44,118 nt of DNA from positions 1 through 44,118 of the IMG/VR virus record IMGVR_UViG_3300042290_000330. One strand, 5' to 3'. The first letter of the stretch is position 1; each line of letters begins with the position of its first letter. The notes under the pieces were generated by a model that had not been told where the DNA came from, did not search any database, and worked only from the letters and a program-made list of their open reading frames with translations. The position numbers were made by a program, and so were the translations under genes. Below, piece by piece: positions 38,304 through 44,118 of the stretch. This DNA is from a virus.

Positions 38304-38813
38304 TTACCCAAGAAAGTGACCAGAGAAGGACCCGTAATTCCCATCTGTATGTAGTGCGCTTGGCCCGCTTTCATATCGGATTGTCGCATAATCACCCGCA
38401 TTCAGATAAAGATGACCTTCAGCAATTAGCGAGAGCCGCCAAGAAAACATCCTGAATGCAATAAAGCCAAGCCCCCCATAACCCGTTCCATTTACATAAA
38501 TAGCTGTCCTAAATTCCCCGCTGGGGCCACTTGCCGTAAGCTGATTCCACTTTAAGAAGTAGGTACCACTTATCGGAGCCGTGAATCTACCATTGGTGGC
38601 ATTGAGTCCGTTTCCTCGGTTGAATAAAATCGTGTATTCAGAAACATCGTTACCAGGTGCGGTTGCCTGAGAGGATCTTGCGTGAAACGCAGGCATGCCC
38701 GGTGTGGTAAATACTGGAAGCGTAAGAGACTTGGCAGACAGGTCGAGGTTGTCGGCTAGTTGGGCTGCTCCGACGGCCTTGAACCGGATGTCACGCTGTT
38801 CGATCTTGGGCAT
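38304..38813 (-). CDS. C1q/TNF-like jelly-roll virion protein, 169 aa
   Basis: Residues 40-169 show the C1q fold pattern: FHARSSQATAPGN, LFNRGNGLNATNGRFTAPIS, GTYFLKWNQLTAS, LNAGDYATIRYESG. Such trimeric jelly-rolls serve as carbohydrate-binding or decoration domains in phages. The gene is AT-richer than its neighbours, which suggests recent exchange of a host-recognition module. It lies between the endolysin and the large tail protein. Confidence 0.75.
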   Translation of the reverse strand: MPKIEQRDIRFKAVGAAQLADNLDLSAKSLTLPVFTTPGMPAFHARSSQATAPGNDVSEYTILFNRGNGLNATNGRFTAPISGTYFLKWNQLTASGPSGEFRTAIYVNGTGYGGLGFIAFRMFSWRLSLIAEGHLYLNAGDYATIRYESGPSALHTDGNYGSFSGHFLG

Positions 38814-38825
38814 GGGGTGGAGAAA

Positions 38826-38900
38826 ATTATGAAGGATGAATGATGAATGATGAAAACTTGCAGCCCGCTGGCTCTCGACTCTCGACGCTCGACTCTCGAC
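38826..38900. repeat. GATGAAT and CTCGACY arrays
   Basis: GATGAAT units (38826-38852) share a 28-base string with 36034. CTCGACY units (38872-38900) end exactly one base before the endolysin stop codon (38901-38903), as at 36174. Confidence 0.9.
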
Positions 38901-39350
38901 TCAGACAACGGCCCTGCCGTTCTTCACCCGCTCCCGCATTTGTGCCATGGTCAGGCCGGTGCGCCATTGGATGTGAGGCTCGTCGATGAACTTCCAGTCC
39001 CCTCCCCATTCGAGTGTCGGGAACTCCTTCACGATCTTGCCGATCTCTTTGTAGAGGGGTGAGCTGCCGAGGTATTTTCCATCCGGGGTGAAGAGCCCCA
39101 CATCCACGGCGATGCCGAAGTTGTGATTGCTCTCCCCGCCGCGTGCCTTGGTGACGACGGGACCGGGGGCGGTGCGGCCCTTGGCGTAGAGGGCATCCTG
39201 CTCGGCATAGGTGCGGGTGCCGGAGATGTATTTGCACTCCAGTCCCTTCTCCTGAAAATGCTTCTTGAGCTCGATCAAGAGATTGGCAAAGGTCGGCTGG
39301 ACCTTCAGGAGAAGGGTGGCGATCACCTTGGCGGAACGAGGGTCAATCAT
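38901..39350 (-). CDS. Endolysin: M15 (VanY/CwlK-type) peptidase
   Basis: The 149-residue enzyme has the zinc-binding pattern of family M15: SNHNFGIAVD with H76 and D83, and DEPHIQW with H126. It lacks a signal peptide, so it depends on the holin at 39413. The family cleaves L-Ala-D-Glu or D-Ala-D-Ala type bonds in peptidoglycan. Gene order holin then endolysin makes this the lysis cassette. Confidence 0.92.
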   Translation of the reverse strand: MIDPRSAKVIATLLLKVQPTFANLLIELKKHFQEKGLECKYISGTRTYAEQDALYAKGRTAPGPVVTKARGGESNHNFGIAVDVGLFTPDGKYLGSSPLYKEIGKIVKEFPTLEWGGDWKFIDEPHIQWRTGLTMAQMRERVKNGRAVV

Positions 39351-39357
39351 GGGGAAA

Positions 39358-39387
39358 GGCGAAAGGCTGAAGGCTGAAGGCTGAAGA
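39358..39387. repeat. GGCTGAA heptamer array
   Basis: About four units (first one GGCGAAA) in the 62-bp gap between holin and endolysin. Confidence 0.88.
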
Positions 39388-39412
39388 CTGTTAGGTCAGA
39401 AGCAGAACGGGA

Positions 39413-39817
39413 TCACTTGGTGACTCCTCGGATTTTCTCCCAGGAGCGAGCGCCGGTTAGACCGAGGAGGCCGAAGAGGACGGTGTTGAGCGCATCGTGA
39501 TCAAGGGCGACGACGGGTGCGGGATGCTTGGTGAAGAGCGTGTAGAAGAAACTGAAGAGGGGCTGTCCCACGAACTGCCATGCGAACGCCGAAGCGCAGA
39601 CCCATCCCACGGCGGGCCTCCAGGATGAGGCAAAGAGGTTACTGCTTGAGGCCTCGATGGCGTTGACATCGGTTTGCGCCTTGCTCATCTGAGCCTCCAT
39701 ATCCATCAGCTTGACGCTGAGTTCCGCCTGGATCTTGGCAGCTTGATCCCGGTCGGGAACAAACTTGTTCACGATCCCGCCGATCGTCGTCACCATCTGT
39801 GGAATGTCCCAGGGCAT
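39413..39817 (-). CDS. Holin (3TM GTA-type)
   Basis: The 134-residue protein starts with an amphipathic helix and a coiled-coil (AKIQAELSVKLMDMEAQMSK). Two or three membrane spans follow (RPAVGWVCASAFAWQFVG, then FSFFYTLF and LNTVLFGLLGLTGARSWEK). This layout with RP-x-V-x-W and LTGARSWEK matches the Holin_3TM family of gene-transfer agents and phages. It releases the cytoplasmic endolysin. Confidence 0.85.
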   Translation of the reverse strand: MPWDIPQMVTTIGGIVNKFVPDRDQAAKIQAELSVKLMDMEAQMSKAQTDVNAIEASSSNLFASSWRPAVGWVCASAFAWQFVGQPLFSFFYTLFTKHPAPVVALDHDALNTVLFGLLGLTGARSWEKIRGVTK

Positions 39818-39830
39818 GTGGATAGGGGAG

Positions 39831-40069
39831 GGTTAGAAAGTGAAAGGTTAGAAAGTGAAAAGTGGAATCTGAAGAGCTTCAGTCATTCTTCATTTCCTAA
39901 AAGTCGTGCCTTGGCCGGATCGTCGCCGGACGCAGGGGGTTCCGGCTCCCCGGCCGAGGCAAAGGGTTTGATTAGAGATTCACAGGGATGAAGGGGATGA
40001 AAGGGATAGGGAAAGGTTGAAGGCTGAACCTTCAGTCATTTCTCATTCTTCATTCTTCATTCTTCATTT
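39831..40069. repeat. TTAGAAAGTGAAAGG, GGGATGAAG and TTCATTC arrays
   Basis: Three array types lie in the gap between holin and the coiled-coil gene: 15-bp GTTAGAAAGTGAAAG units at 39831-39866, nonamers GGGATGAAG at 39984-40008, and heptamers TTCATTC at 40043-40069. The last overlap the stop codon of the coiled-coil gene (40064-40066). The rest of the gap has no gene I can support. Confidence 0.85.
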
Positions 40070-40342
40070 GCTGAGGATCCTGTCCTCGATTCGGCGGGTG
40101 CGCTGGTCGATCTGTGTCAGTGTCGCCATGGCGGCGGCCAGCACCTCGCGGCGCTGGGCGGCTTCGCTCTGGAGTTCCGAGAGTCGAGCATCCTGTGATT
40201 CGTTCAGCTTTTCGACCCGTTCCATGCGGAGGGGGAGTGCCGAGTAGAGGGAGAGAAATGTCCAGAGCGCCGCAGCCCCGGAGCAGGCCGCGACCAAGGA
40301 GATGACCAGCGTCAGAGGATGAGGGAGAGGGGTCGAGTTCAT
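40064..40342 (-). CDS. Membrane-anchored coiled-coil protein (inner-spanin-like), 92 aa
   Basis: One membrane span (residues 9-34, LTLVISLVAACSGAAALWTF) precedes a coiled coil to the end (RMERVEKLNESQDARLSELQ). A single N-terminal span with a periplasmic coiled coil, next to holin and endolysin, is what i-spanins look like. An XhlA-type haemolysin helper is the alternative. I see no embedded lipoprotein (o-spanin) gene in it. Confidence 0.72.
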   Translation of the reverse strand: MNSTPLPHPLTLVISLVAACSGAAALWTFLSLYSALPLRMERVEKLNESQDARLSELQSEAAQRREVLAAAMATLTQIDQRTRRIEDRILSK

Positions 40343-40345
40343 GGG

Positions 40346-40666
40346 TTAGAAACCGATTGCGGATTTCAGCTTGGTCAGCAGGCCGGGTGAGTCGGCAGAT
40401 GGATCGGAAATGGGAGGTTCGATAACCTCCGTGATCCAATTTGGAAGCGGAGTGTCGGCAGGGTCGAGTAGGGCCTGCCACTCGTAGTAGAGAGGCTCAC
40501 CGACGGGTTGCTCAAATCCGCTCTCGTCCTTTGAGTAGGAGGCATAGACGGGTGAGGGGATGATATTGACGCCCCAGACTGGACGGCATGGCGAGGGGTT
40601 CATCCATAGCCAAGGTAGATCTGATGCGTCTTGTAGGGTTGTGGCGCGGAAGGTTCTCATGGTCAT
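40346..40666 (-). CDS. Hypothetical protein after LamG gene, 106 aa
   Basis: The start overlaps the LamG stop as ATGA (40666-40663). The sequence is Trp/Pro-rich in the middle (DLPWLWMNPSPCRPVWGVN, PLYYEWQALLDPADTPLPNW) and has a terminal helix. The function is unknown; a small tail accessory is possible by coupling to the adhesin gene. Confidence 0.65.
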   Translation of the reverse strand: MTMRTFRATTLQDASDLPWLWMNPSPCRPVWGVNIIPSPVYASYSKDESGFEQPVGEPLYYEWQALLDPADTPLPNWITEVIEPPISDPSADSPGLLTKLKSAIGF

Positions 40667-42240
40667 GGGAGGCCGAGTCCAAGGCCGAGGGTTTGTTTAT
40701 AGAGGGAGTAGAGTTGGCTTGTTGAAGTCGAGAGGTTCCCGATTAAGCTAAAAGGGATCGTAAAACTTCCACTAGGTGCGCTTGCAGCAAACCCTGCGCC
40801 AACCTTGCATGTGTTGAGAAAACTGGTAGGTAGCACGGAGTAAGCACCACTAAGGGGTGCATTGTTATCAGCGTGGGTTGAAGCAACCCCGCCAACCACT
40901 TGTGTGATGAGGCTCTTGGGACGGTTTAATGTGTAGAGGTAGGCCGAATCGGTGGAGTCCCATACCCAGTTTTCATTGCCTCCAGTCCTCGTCGTGAGAT
41001 TAGGCAACATATATCTTCCACGATATGTGCCGCTGTTTCCTGCCCCAACGCAAACAGCTATGCCATCTGAGCCAGCGGTTGATGCGCCATGATTAAATGT
41101 CGCTATTTTGGAACCATCTTCGGCATACGGAGTAGCAACCACCATGTTTAGCAGTTGGCTTGTCGAGGAATAGAACGTGGACGATAAAAAGCCTCCCGAA
41201 TTTCCAGTCGCGCAATTTATATGCTGCGTGGTGGCCGGACTAAACCTTATCCCATTCGCCCCCCAGACTGGAGCGTTAACCAGAGTCCCATTGAACTGAC
41301 CTAGCCCACCAAGCGAGAATGCCGTAGTGCCGCTCCCTGCATTCTGACTAGCCCTCAAAGGCCAACATACCATGCTATTCCACAAGCCGAGTGACTTGAT
41401 CCCTCTCACGAAGTCGGAGATCAGTCGGCGTGAGTCGGAGTAGCCGGTGATGATAGGGCCAATGTTGGGAGCGGTGACGGTTCCGTTGTTGGTCAGCGTG
41501 TTCGTGCCGTGAGAATCGGCGGTGACGCTGTTCTGGTTCAAGGCCCACCAAGAGACGAGGTTCGTCCGAAGTCCGCTGTCTAATGAGGCGTAGGTGCGGC
41601 CTGCGCCATTGTTCCAGAGGGCCGTGACTTCGGAGGCGGAGAGTGCCTTCTTCCAGAGTCCCCAGCCCGCAAGGTTTCCTGTAAGAAAATTACCAAACGG
41701 TTCACTCCCAAGTCGTGTGATATTCGTTGTGTTGGGGAACGTCCATCCTGCCACAGCCGTTGAAAAAGTCCTCGTGCCGCCGTTTATGGAAATGAAACTT
41801 TGGTTTAAGGCCGAGTCCCAGCCGCATTCAACGAAATTCCATGTGCTTAACACAAACAAAGGTGAGGCAACATTAACGTCGTTGGAGGCATTGTCGTTTC
41901 TTAATGAGAAATTAAGTCTGGCATTGCCATCAATTCGTTGGATCATCCACCCGCTATTGGCAAACGACACATGAGAGCCCTGAGAGGCTAGACCGATCCA
42001 AGTCGGCGCATTCGACGGCATGAAGAACCATCCAGCAACCGTGAAGCTCTGACTCTGGCATTGGAGGTTAGCCGCCGTGGAGGTTAAGGACTGACTACTA
42101 GCCGAAGTAAACGACGCCGCATTGTCGTAGCTCGACGGCGTCTGGGTTCCGCTCGCGATCCCGGCGCGGCTGAAGTAGGCCAGGGCGTCGGGGTCCTGGC
42201 CGCTTCTCAGGATGATATTGGTCCCCGCGGAGATCGGCAT
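40663..42240 (-). CDS. LamG/concanavalin-like virion adhesin, 525 aa
   Basis: Residues 40-215 form a concanavalin A-like (LamG) lectin domain: SQSFTVAGWFFMPSNAPTW, NFVECGWDSALNQSFISING, TRLGSEPFGNFLTGNLAGWG and LWKKALSASEVTALWNNG. The C-terminal 250 residues may be a second, more diverged jelly-roll. The base composition is AT-rich in both parts compared with flanking genes. It likely binds sugars at the host surface. This gene crosses the circle junction; its 5' end is repeated at 1-247 with a Leu59Ile difference. Confidence 0.8.
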   Translation of the reverse strand: MPISAGTNIILRSGQDPDALAYFSRAGIASGTQTPSSYDNAASFTSASSQSLTSTAANLQCQSQSFTVAGWFFMPSNAPTWIGLASQGSHVSFANSGWMIQRIDGNARLNFSLRNDNASNDVNVASPLFVLSTWNFVECGWDSALNQSFISINGGTRTFSTAVAGWTFPNTTNITRLGSEPFGNFLTGNLAGWGLWKKALSASEVTALWNNGAGRTYASLDSGLRTNLVSWWALNQNSVTADSHGTNTLTNNGTVTAPNIGPIITGYSDSRRLISDFVRGIKSLGLWNSMVCWPLRASQNAGSGTTAFSLGGLGQFNGTLVNAPVWGANGIRFSPATTQHINCATGNSGGFLSSTFYSSTSQLLNMVVATPYAEDGSKIATFNHGASTAGSDGIAVCVGAGNSGTYRGRYMLPNLTTRTGGNENWVWDSTDSAYLYTLNRPKSLITQVVGGVASTHADNNAPLSGAYSVLPTSFLNTCKVGAGFAASAPSGSFTIPFSLIGNLSTSTSQLYSLYKQTLGLGLGLP

Positions 42241-42243
42241 GGC

Positions 42244-42840
42244 TCAGGCGAGCTGGGTCTTGAGCGAGAAGAAGAATCCCTGGCCGCTGTTCGGCGTGAA
42301 GGCCGCACGGACTTCAGGGATAACCCAGAGCGAAGTCGATCCGCTTGCCAGCGTGAAGGGGAGCGAGCTGCCAGATCCCGAGAAGGATCCCATCGTGTAG
42401 GCCGAATCACCGCTGCCGGAGGTCTGCCATCCAGCGAGGTCGATGAAGCCGATCCGGCTGGCCCTGGTGGCCCAAAGGCCGGAGCTCCATGTGGTGCTTT
42501 GGTCATCCGCGGAGACTGCTGATGTGTAGAGATGGAGCCGGATGGTGGCGCTGAAGCTGGCCTGATTGGTCACTCCTCGTGCCGCGACGATGTAGCCCGA
42601 CCCCCCGGCGACCGGGATCACATTGGAGAAGGCTTGTGTGCCAGTCATCGTGGGCCTGATGGCCGCGCCCGCGACATAGGCAGTCGTGTTGGCTGGCCTG
42701 GTGAAGTCGAGATTTGAGATGACGATGGGCGAGAAGTTCGAAGCGGTCGCAGAGACGACCAGGTTGCCGGAGGCATCGGCCCGGAAGGGGATGTTTCCGT
42801 TGGCGGACTTGCCGACGATCAGTGTGGAGGGATTGCTCAT
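42244..42840 (-). CDS. Second copy of 198-aa virion protein
   Basis: Identical product to 251-847; the same gene read in the terminal overlap. It is not an independent paralogue. Confidence 0.8.
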   Translation of the reverse strand: MSNPSTLIVGKSANGNIPFRADASGNLVVSATASNFSPIVISNLDFTRPANTTAYVAGAAIRPTMTGTQAFSNVIPVAGGSGYIVAARGVTNQASFSATIRLHLYTSAVSADDQSTTWSSGLWATRASRIGFIDLAGWQTSGSGDSAYTMGSFSGSGSSLPFTLASGSTSLWVIPEVRAAFTPNSGQGFFFSLKTQLA

Positions 42841-42969
42841 AGTGATATGGGGTGGGTTATGGGGAGGGGTGAAGGGGATTTACCATGAAGCTCATGGAGA
42901 GCATGAAGAGGAGAGATGATCTGGTTAGTCCTTGATGGGCTTCATGGTGAGGTTTCTCATTTCTGATTC

Positions 42970-43686
42970 TCAGCCAACTCTTGCCGACCATCTTCCTCCC
43001 ATGCCGCCGACCTGGAGGCCGATCTTGTCGCTCTCTCGGATGAGGTGGCCCTCGGCCCGGTATTCCTCGTTGTTGGCCTTGTCGAGCTGGCCATCCTCTC
43101 GGAGGGCGTCACTGGCGATGGAGAGCTTCAGGTAGTCGGCCAGGACGGAGGGGACCGGGAGCTGTTTCCAGTTGGCTCCATTGGGGGGCTGGACGTTGGA
43201 ACTGGCCAGGATCGCCTCGTAGCAGTGGCCGTCGGAGGCCCTCACGATGTCCCCGGCGGCGTAGGTTGTCGCCGCGCTCCATGACGTCGCGCTGTATTGG
43301 TAGGGCCTCAGCCGGTAGTGCACCCATACGTCGGATGCCTCGATGTCGGGGTCAAGCAGAATCCTGTCATTCCTGAGAGAATAGCCGACTTCCTTGGGGT
43401 TGAGCGTCTTGTCCGGGTCGTCGAGGTAGATGCCAAAGATCTCGCCAAAGGGCTCCTGACCGGCCTGCTCGTAGGAGAGTGAGAGCTCCTCGCCGCTGAT
43501 TTCCGGGCTGCGCTGCTCGATCCGGCAGAGCTCAGGCCAGCGGTCCCATTCCCAGGCAATGGCGATCCGGGTGTTGAGATACTCGGTGAGCGAGGCGCGT
43601 GTGGAGGAGAGGATCGCGGCCGAGGGGTCGAGTCCCATCCGTGCGGCGACGCCGGTGATGATCTTCTCGTAGGTTGTTGTTCTCAC
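42970..43686 (-). CDS. Second copy of head-tail connector protein
   Basis: Identical product to 977-1693, with GTG start; the same gene read in the terminal overlap. Confidence 0.7.
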   Translation of the reverse strand: MRTTTYEKIITGVAARMGLDPSAAILSSTRASLTEYLNTRIAIAWEWDRWPELCRIEQRSPEISGEELSLSYEQAGQEPFGEIFGIYLDDPDKTLNPKEVGYSLRNDRILLDPDIEASDVWVHYRLRPYQYSATSWSAATTYAAGDIVRASDGHCYEAILASSNVQPPNGANWKQLPVPSVLADYLKLSIASDALREDGQLDKANNEEYRAEGHLIRESDKIGLQVGGMGGRWSARVG

Positions 43687-43775
43687 GGGGATGAAGGGGA
43701 TGGAGGGAGCATGAAGAGGAGAGGTGAGTTGGTTAGTCCTTCATGAGCTTCATGCTCTTCATGGTGAATCAGGTT

Positions 43776-44118
43776 TCAGCCTTGGCCTTGGCCGAGGCTT
43801 TGCAGTGCAGGCACCGCGCCCATCCGGCCGATTTGGGCGTTCTGCTGCTGGGTCATCTGGAACTGGAACGACTGGACCCGTGCGTCGATCATCTTTCGGA
43901 AGATCTCATCCTGCTGGTAGCGCTGGCTGACGGCGGGGTTGGCCTGGATGGTCTGCTGGAGGACTTGGAGTCGGACCTGCGGGTTGCCGCCCTCCTTGAG
44001 CGGGGGCTCGGCACCGGCGGCGATCTTGGTGAACTGGACCTGCTCATCCTCGGCCTCGGCGGCGGCGGCCACCCCGGCGTCGCGGACAAGAGCCTCGCCC
44101 AGGACGGGATCCACCGCG
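43776..44118 (-). CDS. Portal protein, 3' part only (cut by window end)
   Basis: This is the last ~113 residues of the portal annotated at 1783-3840, truncated by the window edge and not a pseudogene. Confidence 0.85.
   Translation of the reverse strand, partial: AVDPVLGEALVRDAGVAAAAEAEDEQVQFTKIAAGAEPPLKEGGNPQVRLQVLQQTIQANPAVSQRYQQDEIFRKMIDARVQSFQFQMTQQQNAQIGRMGAVPALQSLGQGQG

Larger units (their letters stand above)
41994..44118. repeat. Right copy of 2125-bp terminal direct repeat
   Basis: This repeats 1-2125 at offset 41993 with one visible substitution (42066 G, 73 T). It includes the 5' end of the LamG gene, the 198-residue gene, the connector gene and the 3' part of the portal gene. 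Confidence 0.95.

Noticed and set aside
42244-43686. Tandemly duplicated structural genes (paralogues)
   Set aside because: Products and spacers are identical at constant offset 41993; this is the same genome read twice at the circle junction.

Overview
The window is a complete, circularly closing genome of a temperate tailed phage. Bases 1-2125 return at 41994-44118 with a single difference (73 T versus 42066 G), so one genome unit is 41,993 bp and the window is that unit plus a terminal overlap. The gene set fits a short-tailed (podovirus-like) particle: SU10/DUF5309-type capsid protein, portal, a small connector, a large stacked-domain tail protein, no tape-measure, no sheath and no tail-assembly frameshift pair, and a 2065-residue internal (polyvalent) protein. 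The host is probably a high-GC Gram-negative bacterium of the Verrucomicrobia/Planctomycetes kind. That is inferred from the rarity of Shine-Dalgarno sites and from intergenic 7-bp tandem arrays which, as I recall, resemble those in such genomes (they translate as FSLQPSA, IHHSSFI or LDSRPST). No sequence here proves the host.

Layout. Nearly everything is transcribed on the minus strand. From 20880 leftward runs an early operon: a ribbon-helix-helix (RHH) regulator, a membrane micropeptide, an excisionase-like helix-turn-helix protein, another HTH protein, a DUF1376 replication protein, small proteins, an SSB-like protein and DnaB helicase. Many of these genes are joined by ATGA or TAATG stop/start overlaps. 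It leads into DUF6378, small conserved proteins and large terminase (10278-8662), then a phosphoesterase, scaffold, capsid, portal and connector. Across the circle junction follow LamG and C1q-type adhesin or decoration proteins, a lysis cassette (TM/coiled-coil protein, 3TM holin, M15 endopeptidase), a tail protein with FCCH-like repeats, an S74-chaperoned fibre, a glycine-rich adhesin, and internal virion proteins ending with the giant polyvalent protein at 25483.

The only plus-strand block (20960-25423) is the lysogeny/accessory arm. It holds two paralogous RHH proteins flanking a lipoprotein, a RadC/JAMM protein, four small proteins, an attP region, a tyrosine integrase and a translationally coupled exported protein. 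The attP contains the 5' half of a threonine tRNA (CGT anticodon) flanked by five direct GYGTAGCA arm-type repeats. The divergent region 20881-20959 between two RHH genes carries two different palindromes and looks like the genetic switch.

The most unusual feature is a dense set of short tandem arrays, mostly with a 7-bp unit but of many unrelated sequences. They sit at gene junctions, often abut stop codons, and in several genes run into the coding sequence. One family, GATGAAT, offers an ATGA stop/restart signal in every frame and lies at the starts of four genes. A second recurring feature is a G- and T-poor leader (CCAACCACC-ATG-ACAAC) on both strands in place of Shine-Dalgarno sites.
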